A stretch of DNA of 64,000 nucleotides from Ciceribacter sichuanensis (GTDB lineage: Bacteria; Pseudomonadota; Alphaproteobacteria; Rhizobiales; Rhizobiaceae): contig NZ_JAMXLX010000002.1 of the NCBI RefSeq assembly GCF_024055605.1, forward strand, positions 558,001 through 622,000, given 5' to 3'. The stretch's first letter is position 1, and every line of letters begins with the position of its first letter. A program made the position numbers and the translations under genes. Of this stretch, positions 37,625 through 45,414 are shown one piece after another. A model generated the notes under the pieces. It ran no database searches. It saw only the letters and a list, made by a program, of their open reading frames with translations, and had not been told where the DNA came from.

Positions 37625-37727
37625 GGATAAGGCTAAGAAGAAGCGAGTTTAGGGCGAGAACCGACGCGCCGGCCGGAATGCGGCCTGCGTCGAATGAAGC
37701 GGTGATGTGTTCGCCCGAGATCTTCAT
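37605..37727 (-). CDS. Leucine-rich leader peptide ahead of leuA
   Basis: A 40-codon ORF on the minus strand (starts MKISGEHIT) whose last 18 codons read VLALNSLLLSLIRGCRVL, with seven Leu codons as CTC, CTA and five CTT, unusual choices in this GC-rich genome. It ends at TGA 37605-37607, 142 bases before leuA. The clustering of control codons near the stop next to alternative stem-loops is the pattern of ribosome-mediated attenuation. Start codon is inferred from AAGG upstream; translation is not proven. Confidence 0.7.
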   Translation of the reverse strand: MKISGEHITASFDAGRIPAGASVLALNSLLLSLIRGCRVL

Positions 37728-37836
37728 GCGAGCCTTATAGCCACCCTTCGCCGCAGTTGGCAAGTACGTCATTCGTATGTTTGCCCATTGGTTCGCCCAT
37801 GAGGTGGCCAAGTGTGACGCACCCGATATCCTCGCC

Positions 37837-39021
37837 TCAGCCCCGCCAGGTCTTGGCGACATTGAGCAGGCCGAGCATCAGCCCGCCCGCAACAAGCCCC
37901 CAGAAAGCGCCGGAAATGCCACCGAACGACACGCCGGAAGCCGTGATCAGGAAGGTGACCGCCGCCGCTTCGCGCGTTTCGGCGTCCTTGAAAGCGGCAA
38001 GGGCGGAGCCGGAAAACGCCCCGATCAGTGCAAGCCCGGCAACGGCCTGAATGAGGATGGGCGGAGCGAGCGAGACGAAAGCCGTCACGGCTCCGGCCAG
38101 TAGGCCGAGAATCACATAGCCGACGCCGCCGATGATCGCCGCCCAATAGCGTTTCTTCGGATCGGGATGGGCGTCCTCTCCGGCGCACATGGCCGCCGTG
38201 ATGGCCGCCAGATTGACGGCATGCCCGCCGAACGGAGCCGACAGCAGCGAGAAAAACCCCGTCGTTGCAAACAGAGGGCCGGGATTGGGATCGTAGTGAT
38301 TGACCTTCAGCACCGCGATCCCCGGAATATTCTGGGAAGCCATGGTGACGATGAAGAGCGGCAGCGCGATCGAGATCAGCGACGGCAGGGTGAAGGCAGG
38401 CGTCACCAGTTCCATCGGCGGCGCAAGCGATGCGGCCCAGTTCGCCATGGCTCCCTCTGGCAGTTCCACCCCGAACATCATCACCAGAACGAAGGCGAGA
38501 AGTGCGGCCGGAACGGCATAGAGCCGCTTGAAAGCGGCAACCACCGCCCATACGGCAAGGATCGGAAGGCCGAGCAACGGGTCGAAGGCGATGGCCTTGA
38601 AGGGCGCGAAACAGAGACCGAGAATGACGCCCGACAGCATGGCGTTGGCAAGCGGCGCGGGAATAGCGGCAACGGCCTTGCCCAGCGGCTTGAACAGGCC
38701 CGCAATGATGATCAGCGCGGCGCAGACTAGAAACGCACCGACGGCCACCGGAAATCCGCCCTCCGGAACGCCCGCGGTCGCCAACAGCGCCGCACCGGGC
38801 GTAGACCAAGCAATGGAAACGGGAAGCTTGGTCCATGCACTGAGCACGATGGCGCAAAGGCCCATCGAAACGGAAAGCGCCATCAGGCCCGAGGCCGCCT
38901 CGAAGTCAGTCGCCCCGACCCCCTTCAGCCCCTGCAGCACGACGGCGAAGGAACTGGCGAAGCCGACGAAAGCGGTCAGGCAGCCCATGAAGAAACTTTG
39001 GGGAGAAAGGTCTTTCAGCAT
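37837..39021 (-). CDS. benE: Benzoate:proton symporter family protein (BenE)
   Basis: 394 residues with about twelve hydrophobic segments. Family motifs include SIAWSTPGAALLAT, LANAMLSGVILGLCFAPFKAI, TMASQNIPGIAVLKVNHYDPNPG, and SAPFGGHAVNLAAITAAMCAGEDAHPDPKKRY, which is a near-diagnostic BenE stretch. It is an inner-membrane importer for benzoate or related aromatics. No aromatic catabolism genes lie nearby, so substrate is by family only. Confidence 0.92.
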   Translation of the reverse strand: MLKDLSPQSFFMGCLTAFVGFASSFAVVLQGLKGVGATDFEAASGLMALSVSMGLCAIVLSAWTKLPVSIAWSTPGAALLATAGVPEGGFPVAVGAFLVCAALIIIAGLFKPLGKAVAAIPAPLANAMLSGVILGLCFAPFKAIAFDPLLGLPILAVWAVVAAFKRLYAVPAALLAFVLVMMFGVELPEGAMANWAASLAPPMELVTPAFTLPSLISIALPLFIVTMASQNIPGIAVLKVNHYDPNPGPLFATTGFFSLLSAPFGGHAVNLAAITAAMCAGEDAHPDPKKRYWAAIIGGVGYVILGLLAGAVTAFVSLAPPILIQAVAGLALIGAFSGSALAAFKDAETREAAAVTFLITASGVSFGGISGAFWGLVAGGLMLGLLNVAKTWRG

Positions 39022-39291
39022 GACGGACTCGGAGGTGCGGGATTTGGAAAGCTATCGAACAGCAAAATTCCTCCCGGCACGCAAGGCTGGTTTGTCGAAA
39101 AAGGTACGGCCACAAGGGGAAAACAGGTGCCGGAAAGCCCCTCCCGGCGACTTACGACGCAAAGCGGCATCCGTGTCCGGCAAGGTGAAAGGCAAACGGG
39201 GCCGCTAATTGATATGTTGTATTCGCCGGAAGCGTCATGTATAGGCCGGCCAACAAGTTGCAGGTTTCATCTGCTGGTTGGAGAGGACGCC

Positions 39292-39525
39292 ATGTCTAGC
39301 GACGCCCTCTTCCAATCGGGGATGGGCCCAGTCGGACTGGATGCCCCCCGAACGGAAGAATTCTTTACGACGCCCGTAAAAGGAGCGTTCCCGGTGGTAT
39401 TTCGTCTCGTTTTCACGAGAACGAAGCGCATCGCGATAGCGCTTGTGCGCACGGCCGTGCGCCAGCGCGGTGGCCTGCAGAAGCGGCTCGTGCCACGCCG
39501 GATGGCCTTTACCATCCCCTCTTGA
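39292..39525 (+). CDS. Possible upstream ORF in the nspC leader
   Basis: 77 codons, starting MSSDALFQSGMGPV with GGAGAGG nine bases upstream, which is a convincing ribosome site. The C-terminal third is arginine-rich (TRTKRIAIALVRTAVRQRGG). It coincides with a highly structured stretch of RNA, so the sequence may be conserved as RNA rather than as protein. It could be a polyamine- or arginine-sensing leader ORF; that is inference. Confidence 0.35.
   Translation: MSSDALFQSGMGPVGLDAPRTEEFFTTPVKGAFPVVFRLVFTRTKRIAIALVRTAVRQRGGLQKRLVPRRMAFTIPS
39308..39496 (+). ncRNA. Structured 5' leader of the carboxynorspermidine decarboxylase gene
   Basis: Three hairpins are visible. (1) A compound stem: TCTTCC (39308-39313) with GGAAGA (39354-39359), GGGG with CCCC, and an inner CCAGT-CGG-ACTGG. 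(2) A perfect 16-base palindrome GCGCACGGCCGTGCGC (39447-39462), extended by GCGCT/AGCGC. (3) GTGGC (39470-39474) with GCCAC (39492-39496). It precedes a fold-III polyamine-pathway decarboxylase gene. The known alphaproteobacterial speF RNA motif lies upstream of related ornithine decarboxylase genes; whether this is that motif cannot be decided by eye. Confidence 0.5.
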
Positions 39526-39653
39526 ACCACCCGAACCAGATTTCAATCGACATCGGATCATGCGCGCCACGCCATGCCCTGATGCCTGTTTCACGTCGCC
39601 GTCACATGCCGATGGCAAATCAGCACCACCTTGAAAACGAGCAGGTTCCCAAG

Positions 39654-40754
39654 ATGCAGCTACAGACCCCCTATTACCTGATCGACAAGTCGAAGCTCCT
39701 GCAGAACATGGAGAAGATCGCCAGACTGCGCGAACTCTCCGGCGCCAGGGCGCTGCTCGCGCTGAAATGCTTCGCCACATGGTCGGTCTTCGACCTCATG
39801 CGCGAATACATGGATGGCACCACGTCTTCCTCGCTGAACGAGGTCCGTCTCGGCCACGAGCGCTTCGGCAAGGAAACGCACGCCTACTCGGTCGCCTATG
39901 CCGACTACGAGATCGACGAGGTCGTGTCCCATGCCGACAAGATCATATTCAACACCATCGGCCAGTTGCAGCGTTTCGAGAAGCAGTCGGCCGGCATCAT
40001 CCGCGGGCTTCGCCTCAATCCCGGCGTCTCCTCATCGAGCTTCGATCTTGCGGACCCTGCCCGGCCCTTCTCCCGCCTCGGCGAATGGGACATGGCCAAG
40101 GTTGAGCCGGTCATGGACATGATCTCCGGCTTCATGATCCACAACAACTGCGAGAACGGCGATTTCGACCTGTTCGACCGGATGCTGACCGCGATCGAGG
40201 AAAAGTTCGGCCCGTTGCTGAAGAAGGCCGGCTGGGTCAGCCTCGGCGGCGGCATCCATTTCACCGGCGCAAACTACCCGCTGGAAAAATTCGCCGAGCG
40301 CCTCAAGCGTTTCTCCGGCGAATTCGGCGTGCAGGTCTATCTGGAGCCCGGCGAGGCCTCGATCACCCGGTCGACCACGCTGGAAGTGACCGTTCTCGAC
40401 AAGCTTTACAACGGCAAGGACCTTGTCGTGGTGGATTCGTCCATCGAAGCGCACATGCTGGATCTCCTGATCTATCGTGAAAACGCGAAGGTTCATCCCA
40501 ACCAGGGACCACATCGTTACATGGTCTGCGGCAAGTCCTGCCTGGCTGGCGACATCTTCGGCGAGTTCGATTTTCCGAACGAACTGAATGTCGGCGACCG
40601 GATCTCGATCCAGGACACCGCCGGATACACGATGGTCAAGAAAAACTGGTTTAACGGCGTGAAAATGCCGGCAATCGCCATCCGCGAACTGGATGGCAGC
40701 ATCAGAACGGTCCGCGAGTTTTCCTACGCGGACTACGAACAAAGCCTCTCGTAA
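39654..40754 (+). CDS. nspC: Carboxynorspermidine/carboxyspermidine decarboxylase
   Basis: 366 residues, the family's normal length. A PLP fold-III enzyme: Lys38 in LLALKCFATWSVFDLM binds PLP; SLGGGIHFTG is the phosphate loop, EPGEAS follows, and MVCGKSCLAGDIFGEF contains the active-site Cys/Asp. It decarboxylates carboxyspermidine to spermidine. Start MQLQTPYYLIDK (ATG 39654); upstream in-frame ATGs exist but give a non-conserved extension. Followed after 38 bases by the synthase gene, so both steps of the alternative spermidine pathway are together. Confidence 0.93.
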   Translation: MQLQTPYYLIDKSKLLQNMEKIARLRELSGARALLALKCFATWSVFDLMREYMDGTTSSSLNEVRLGHERFGKETHAYSVAYADYEIDEVVSHADKIIFNTIGQLQRFEKQSAGIIRGLRLNPGVSSSSFDLADPARPFSRLGEWDMAKVEPVMDMISGFMIHNNCENGDFDLFDRMLTAIEEKFGPLLKKAGWVSLGGGIHFTGANYPLEKFAERLKRFSGEFGVQVYLEPGEASITRSTTLEVTVLDKLYNGKDLVVVDSSIEAHMLDLLIYRENAKVHPNQGPHRYMVCGKSCLAGDIFGEFDFPNELNVGDRISIQDTAGYTMVKKNWFNGVKMPAIAIRELDGSIRTVREFSYADYEQSLS

Positions 40755-40792
40755 GGCTTCTGACGATTGGACATAAGGAGTTGGTCCCCATC

Positions 40793-42031
40793 ATGAAGAA
40801 GAACGTGCTTATCATCGGCGCCGGTGGCGTCGCCCAGGTCGTGGCGCATAAATGCGCCCAGAACAACGATGTGCTCGGTGATATCAACATCGCCTCGCGC
40901 ACCAAGGCCAAGTGCGACAGCATCATCGCATCGGTCCATGAAAAGAAGGCCATGAAACAGCCTGGCGTGCTCGAAGGCCACGCGCTGGACGCCCTCGATA
41001 TCGAGGCTACCAAGGCCCTCATCAAGTCAACCAATTCTCAGATCGTCATCAACGTCGGCACTGCATTCCTCAACATGTCGGTGCTGCGCGCCTGCATGGA
41101 TACCGGCGTCGCCTATATCGACACCGCGATCCACGAAGAGCCGAACAAGATCTGCGAGACCCCGCCGTGGTACGGCAACTACGAGTGGAAGCGCGCCGCT
41201 GAATGCGAGGAAAAGGGCATCACCGCCATCCTCGGCGCCGGCTTCGATCCGGGCGTCGTCAATGCTTATGCCAAGCTCGCCAAGGATGAATATCTCGACA
41301 AGGTGACCGACGTCGACATCGTCGACATCAATGCCGGCAGCCATGGCAAGTACTTCGCCACCAATTTCGACCCGGAAATCAACTTCCGTGAATTCACCGG
41401 CGTCGTCTATTCCTGGCAGAACGGTCAGTGGCAGACCAACAAGATGTTCGAGATCGGCAAGGACTACGACCTGCCGGTCGTCGGCACCCGCCGCGCCTAT
41501 CTCTGCGGCCATGACGAAGTGCACTCGCTGGCCAAGAACATGGATGGCGCCGACGTGCGCTTCTGGATGGGCTTCGGCGATCACTACATCAACGTCTTCA
41601 CCGTGCTGAAGTCGATCGGCCTTCTCTCCGAACAGCCGGTCAAGCTCGCCGACGGTTCCGAAGTGGTGCCCCTCAAGGTCGTCAAGGCCTGCCTGCCCGA
41701 CCCGGCCTCGCTCGCTCCCGACTACGAAGGCAAGACCTGCATCGGCGACTATGTGAAGGGCTTCAAGGACGGCAAGGAAAAGACCGTCTTCATCTACAAC
41801 GTGGCCGATCACAAGGAAGCCTTCAACGAAGTCGGCAGCCAGGGCATTTCCTACACCGCCGGCGTTCCCCCGGTTGCAGCAGCCATGCTGGTGGCCACCG
41901 GTGAATGGGATGCGAAGAAGATGGTCAATGTCGAGGAACTTCCGCCGAAGCCGTTCATCAACCTCCTAAACAAGATCGGCCTGCCGACCCGCATTCAGGA
42001 TGAGGATGGCGACCGGGCCGTGGAGTTCTGA
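40793..42031 (+). CDS. Saccharopine-dehydrogenase-family carboxyspermidine/carboxynorspermidine synthase
   Basis: 412 residues. NAD(P)-binding KKNVLIIGAGGVAQVVAHKCA at the N-terminus and GAGFDPGVVNAYAKLA in the middle place it in the Lys1/LYS9-like group used as carboxy(nor)spermidine dehydrogenase. It condenses aspartate semialdehyde with putrescine (or diaminopropane), feeding the decarboxylase encoded upstream. AAGGAG at 40775-40780. In Agrobacterium this pathway is the essential route to spermidine. Ends in a strong terminator. Confidence 0.92.
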   Translation: MKKNVLIIGAGGVAQVVAHKCAQNNDVLGDINIASRTKAKCDSIIASVHEKKAMKQPGVLEGHALDALDIEATKALIKSTNSQIVINVGTAFLNMSVLRACMDTGVAYIDTAIHEEPNKICETPPWYGNYEWKRAAECEEKGITAILGAGFDPGVVNAYAKLAKDEYLDKVTDVDIVDINAGSHGKYFATNFDPEINFREFTGVVYSWQNGQWQTNKMFEIGKDYDLPVVGTRRAYLCGHDEVHSLAKNMDGADVRFWMGFGDHYINVFTVLKSIGLLSEQPVKLADGSEVVPLKVVKACLPDPASLAPDYEGKTCIGDYVKGFKDGKEKTVFIYNVADHKEAFNEVGSQGISYTAGVPPVAAAMLVATGEWDAKKMVNVEELPPKPFINLLNKIGLPTRIQDEDGDRAVEF

Positions 42032-42068
42032 GAGCGCGGATAGCGCTTGAGGATTGAAGGAATGCGGA

Positions 42069-42097
42069 CCCCGCCGGAGCGATCTGGCGGGGTTTTT
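42069..42097 (+). terminator. Rho-independent terminator of the nspC operon
   Basis: CCCCGCC (42069-42075) and GGCGGGG (42086-42092) stem followed by TTTTT. It marks the left edge of the low-GC island; the clpP terminator at the other edge has almost the same stem and loop in opposite orientation. Confidence 0.93.
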
Positions 42098-42351
42098 CAT
42101 ATGCCCACCTACACCCACCGCCGTCCTCCTCGGGCCTGTCCCGAGGATCTACTGCCGCTAACGGCAGGCGGCGAGGTCACAGATAGGATGCCGCGGCAGA
42201 CGCTCGGAACGAGCGCGGTGCATGACGACCGAGTGCAACGAGGAGCGGTAAAACGCAGCACTCAGACTTGGGCCACCCTTCACTTACGGTGAATTCTACC
42301 GCAGAGTGCATCTTATCGTGCCGATAGCATTTGGATGGGTGGCCAAATCAG
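42098..42351. other. Left flank of the accessory island, no gene
   Basis: 254 bases from the nspC-operon terminator to the DUF5343 gene. Holds the small palindrome at 42127-42147. A short open frame (42047-42292) runs across the terminator and is not credible. The promoter of the DUF5343-HEPN pair should lie in 42290-42350, but I cannot assign it. Confidence 0.5.
42127..42147. repeat. Small palindrome, probably a dispersed intergenic repeat unit
   Basis: TCCTCGGG and CCCGAGGA arms with a CCTGT loop. This TCCTCGGGCCTGTCCCGAGG pattern is familiar to me from Rhizobium/Agrobacterium intergenic regions, but its copy number in this genome is not known from this window. Confidence 0.45.
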
Positions 42352-43002
42352 ATGAGTAACGTTCCTTACCTAGCTTCACCAGGAAACATAATTAAGGCAT
42401 TCGCTGCCATTAAGACTGCCGCGACCCCTCCTAAGGTTTCGCAAGACTTTGTGAAAACAAAACTAGGAATAACCGGCAGTTCTGGGGACCAAATGACCAC
42501 ATTTCTGAAGCGGCTTGGTTTCGCCTCGGCAGATGGAACACCCACTGACCTGTATAGAGGGTATAGGGGGGTCGGCGGAGGACGCGCATTGGCAACAGCG
42601 ATCAAGAGCGCTTACAGCGCCTTATATCAACGTAACGAGTACCTGCATGAGTGCGATGAAAAATCACTAAAAGAGATAGTAATGCAGGAAACAGGCTACG
42701 CGAAAGACGCGAGGCCGCTCGGTCTCACAGTCAGTACTCTAAGGAATCTGATTTCTTTGGCAGACTTTTCTGAACCGGAAAATTCTGCCAGTAGCGACGA
42801 CCGATACAACGACGCCGCCTACTCCATTTCACCCCAGGCACAGATCAATCACGACATGGTTTCGAAGACGAAAGGCGAAAACGTCAGCTTAAACCTAGGA
42901 TACACCATCAATCTAAACTTACCAGAGACGACCGACATCGAGGTTTTTAACGCGATATTTAAAAGCCTTAGAGCAAATCTACTGAGTAGCTCAGATGACT
43001 GA
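42352..43002 (+). CDS. DUF5343-family protein, partner of a HEPN-domain protein
   Basis: 216 residues. The start SNVPYLASPGNIIKAFAAIKTAATPPKVSQDF and LGITGSSGDQMTTFLKRLGFASADGTPTDLYRGYR closely follow the DUF5343 pattern, as does the LNLPETTDIEVFNAIFKSLRANLL tail. ATG 42352 has no strong ribosome site. GC is low (27 of 60 and 29 of 60 in two lines counted), against about 65% in the gene to the left. Its end overlaps the HEPN gene by eight bases. Likely a helix-turn-helix-like regulator or antitoxin; that role is inferred from context. Confidence 0.82.
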   Translation: MSNVPYLASPGNIIKAFAAIKTAATPPKVSQDFVKTKLGITGSSGDQMTTFLKRLGFASADGTPTDLYRGYRGVGGGRALATAIKSAYSALYQRNEYLHECDEKSLKEIVMQETGYAKDARPLGLTVSTLRNLISLADFSEPENSASSDDRYNDAAYSISPQAQINHDMVSKTKGENVSLNLGYTINLNLPETTDIEVFNAIFKSLRANLLSSSDD

Positions 43003-43585
43003 AAAAACCGATCTCTATCTGCGGGCGTTCGGTATGAGCGGGGCCCAAATTTCGTCTGAAATGCGGAAAATTGAGCGCGAAAAGGGAGTAACCCTGAGGG
43101 CGACAAAAGAGGCAAGGAAGGCTAGAAAGCACGAGGATTATGCGAATTTCGAGCAATCCATTCGAGACGATGCGTCCTGGATGTCTGAGTATTACGAGAT
43201 CTTCTACTGCCTGGAAGTTTCAATCAGAAAACTCATAAATGATACTCTTACGGAGGCAGAGGGCGCGGATTGGTGGAACACCGACCGAGTAGCGGTCGGC
43301 ATCAAGAATGAGGTTCAAGCCATAAAGAATAAGGAAGAGCAGGCTGCCATAACGCTGCGATCCGATAACCCAATCGATTACACGACGTTCGGACAGTTAT
43401 CACAGATAATTACTGATAATTTTGATCTTTTTGTTCCAATTATTTCATCAAAGGGTGCAGTAAGTCGGGTACTCAACCAACTAAACTTGTTACGAGGGCC
43501 GATAGCTCACTGCTGTCCGCTTGCCGCGGATGAACGCGACCGGCTAAAGCTGGCTGTTAGAGATTGGTTCCGTCTGCTAAGCTGA
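42995..43585 (+). CDS. Swt1-type HEPN-domain protein, possible RNase toxin
   Basis: 196 residues. The C-terminal 135 residues fit a HEPN domain of the Swt1 type: YYEIFYCLEVSIRKLINDTL, WWNTDRVAVGIKNEV, then LNLLRGPIAHCCPLAADERDRLKLAVRDWF. The last contains the RNase-type R-x4-H motif (Arg167, His172). The first 50 residues are charged and perhaps coiled-coil. Very AT-rich in places (20 of 60 G+C at 43381-43440). Overlaps the DUF5343 gene by eight bases, so translation is coupled. Toxin/effector activity is inferred from the motif; it has not been shown here. Confidence 0.82.
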   Translation: MTEKTDLYLRAFGMSGAQISSEMRKIEREKGVTLRATKEARKARKHEDYANFEQSIRDDASWMSEYYEIFYCLEVSIRKLINDTLTEAEGADWWNTDRVAVGIKNEVQAIKNKEEQAAITLRSDNPIDYTTFGQLSQIITDNFDLFVPIISSKGAVSRVLNQLNLLRGPIAHCCPLAADERDRLKLAVRDWFRLLS

Positions 43586-43662
43586 GTGTTGCGGGGAAGT
43601 CGGAAGTACAGGCAGCAGCGACGAGAAAGTGGTCAGTTATCGCGATCGCGCTAGATAGCTTT

Positions 43663-44049
43663 TCATCGCGCCTCGCTCACCCCCATCACCCCAACCCCAA
43701 ACACCCGAAAATGCCGTAGATTCCGCGTTACCACGGTCAGCCGTGATATACCGCCGTCCCGGCAATCATCGCATCCGACGCACCCGGCCTCGCGCTGTCC
43801 GCGATGGCCTTCGCTTCGAGAACTCCCAAAACCCTCACCACCTCAGCGTCCACTGGGAGAATGAAACTCCCGAGTCGTGTCACGGAGCGTTCGCAACCAA
43901 CCCTCAAGGGCGCGCGCCTTCCGCGTCACCGCTTTGGCATCGAGAAGGCGGATGCCCTTTTCGATCTCATGGATCGAAACAGCCGAAAGATGCAGACGAC
44001 CCAAACACTCCAGGGCCTCGGCCCATGGCACGCCCCACTTCCAAACCAA
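43663..44049 (-). pseudogene. Decayed PIN-domain (VapC/FitB-type) toxin gene
   Basis: Minus strand. The first readable part gives ECLGRLHLSAVSIHEIEKGI and RKARALEGWLRTL, typical of PIN toxins after the missing N-terminal DTNV strand. A frameshift near HSPSGR is needed to go on to ILPVDAEVVRVLG and ARPGASDAMIAGTAVYHG; a second shift gives LTVVTRNLRHFRVFGVGV and a stop at 43663-43665. So it has a truncated start and two frameshifts. No antitoxin gene is left. Assignment is by pattern recognition across frames. Confidence 0.75.
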
Positions 44050-44076
44050 AAACCCGCCGGATCGCTCCGGCGGGGG
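44048..44076 (-). terminator. Rho-independent terminator of clpP
   Basis: Minus strand: CCCGCCGG stem (complement at 44067-44074 and 44053-44060) with an AGCGAT loop, then TTTTT (44048-44052 on the plus strand). The sequence is nearly the same as the 42069-42097 terminator, in inverse orientation. Confidence 0.9.
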
Positions 44077-44103
44077 TCTCCATAAACTTCGGATCTAAAG
44101 CGC

Positions 44104-44688
44104 TCAGCCGATGTCGGACTGGCTTTCGATGATCTTGCCGACGAGACCGTAGGCAACGGCTTCTTCAGCCGACAGCCAGTAGTCGCGGTCGATATCCTTG
44201 GCGATCTTCTCTTCCGTCTGGCCGGTGGCCTTGGAATATATCTTGATCAGGCGCTGGTTCATCTTGATGATTTCGCGGGCCTGGATCTCGATATCGGATG
44301 CCATGCCGCGGGTGCCGCCCGAGGGCTGATGCATCAGGAAACGCGTGTTCGGCAGGCAAAGGCGCTGTTCCTTCGGAACCGACACGAAGATCAGCGAACC
44401 GGCGGACGCAGCCCAGCCCGTCGCAATGATCCACACCTTCGGCTTGATGAACTTGATCATGTCGTGGATCGCGTCACCCGATTCCACATGACCGCCCGGC
44501 GAGCTGACATAAACACGGATGTCTTCGTCGCTAGCGGCAGCCAGAGCCACGAGCTGGGTGCAGACCTTCTGCGCCAGTTCCTGAGTGATCCCGCCAAAAA
44601 TGAAGATCGAACGCGACTTGAAAAGATTCGCTTCCGTTTCCTTGCCGAGCGGCAGTTCCTTGCTCTTGTCGTCTTCGTCTTCGTTCAT
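44104..44688 (-). CDS. clpP: ClpP-family serine protease (ATP-dependent Clp proteolytic subunit type)
   Basis: 194 residues starting [16 protein letters not shown]. Ser in [11 protein letters not shown] and His in [14 protein letters not shown] are the catalytic pair, and the Asp is in the [18 protein letters not shown] region. ATG 44688, with GTGGAG upstream, begins the usual short acidic N-terminus; the frame open to 44766 is less likely. The Ala-Gly after the catalytic Ser (canonical ClpP has Met-Gly) suggests a secondary paralogue, not the main ClpP. No clpX or tig is adjacent. Confidence 0.88.
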   Translation of the reverse strand: MNEDEDDKSKELPLGKETEANLFKSRSIFIFGGITQELAQKVCTQLVALAAASDEDIRVYVSSPGGHVESGDAIHDMIKFIKPKVWIIATGWAASAGSLIFVSVPKEQRLCLPNTRFLMHQPSGGTRGMASDIEIQAREIIKMNQRLIKIYSKATGQTEEKIAKDIDRDYWLSAEEAVAYGLVGKIIESQSDIG

Positions 44689-44859
44689 CCGGATCATCTC
44701 CACTTGGGCTTCGTTCTCCCGCACATAGTGCGACTCATGTCCTAAAACAATGCGGGAAAAAGACAAGGCACGGAACCGGTGAACAGCCCGTTAGCGCCGT
44801 GCCCCACAGGCTTCGGCGCAAAACGCTTTCGCAACACCTATCCTGATTGAGTTCGGACC

Positions 44860-45291
44860 CTACCGCGAGATGCGCGTCGACAGGATGATGGAGGACAGCG
44901 TCCGCTCGACCCCGGCGAGTTCGCCGATGCGGTCGATCAGCCGGTCGAGTTCGGCGATGGAGGGAGACGCGATGATCGCGATCAGGTCATAGGGACCGTT
45001 GACCGAATGCAGCGCCGTCACCTCGCGGATCGCCGCAAGCTCGTTGGTAACAGCCGAAAGCGACTTCGGCGCAATGGTAATCAGCACATGTGCCCGGATC
45101 AGGTCCCGGACATAGCTGTCAGACAGCCTGACCCCGTAGCCGGTGATGACCTGCCCTTCCTCCAGCCGCTCCAGCCGCGCCTGCACCGTGGTGCGCGAAA
45201 GCCCCAGTCGCCGCGCGAGGGTAGCGACCGGCATGCGGGCATTCTCCCCGAGCAGGGAAATCAGTTCGCGGTCCTTGTCGGTCAGTTGCAT
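44860..45291 (-). CDS. Lrp/AsnC-family transcriptional regulator
   Basis: 143 residues. Helix-turn-helix LTDKDRELISLLGENARMPVATLARRLGLSRTTVQARLERLEE, then a RAM-type ligand domain (VTALHSVNGPYDLIAIIAS). ATG 45291 is preferred over 45312. It is divergent from the saccharopine-dehydrogenase-family gene, and Lrp-type regulators often control the gene next door, so it probably responds to lysine or a related amino acid (inference). Confidence 0.92.
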   Translation of the reverse strand: MQLTDKDRELISLLGENARMPVATLARRLGLSRTTVQARLERLEEGQVITGYGVRLSDSYVRDLIRAHVLITIAPKSLSAVTNELAAIREVTALHSVNGPYDLIAIIASPSIAELDRLIDRIGELAGVERTLSSIILSTRISR

Positions 45292-45414
45292 TGTGACAAA
45301 TCCATTCGGCAATTAGACCATTTTCATACCACGAATAGCGCTTTTCGCCACTATGAATCGACCAGACACCACGGCATCCTGTTCACATCTGACAAATTTC
45401 AAGAGGGTCATATT

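Larger units (their letters stand above)
39022..39653. other. Gene-poor interval between benE and nspC
   Basis: 632 bases. The first part (39022-39290) should hold the divergent benE and nspC promoters; no confident promoter pair seen. The second part holds the structured leader and possible upstream ORF described separately. Minus-strand open frames here (39235-39780) overlap nspC and look like shadows. Confidence 0.5.

Noticed and set aside
39447..39462. The perfect 16-bp palindrome as a transposon end or att site
   Set aside because: It stands alone, without a second copy or a transposase; the nearby hairpins make an RNA role likelier.
39235..39780. A minus-strand frame across the nspC leader and the start of nspC
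   Set aside because: It overlaps the nspC coding region and lacks a ribosome site; the stretch is better explained as a structured leader.
42047..42292. An 81-residue frame at the left edge of the island
   Set aside because: It runs straight through the rho-independent terminator at 42069-42097 and resembles nothing.
42098..44047. A tRNA or integrase gene as the anchor of the low-GC island
   Set aside because: No cloverleaf-like sequence and no integrase or transposase frame was found in or next to the island.
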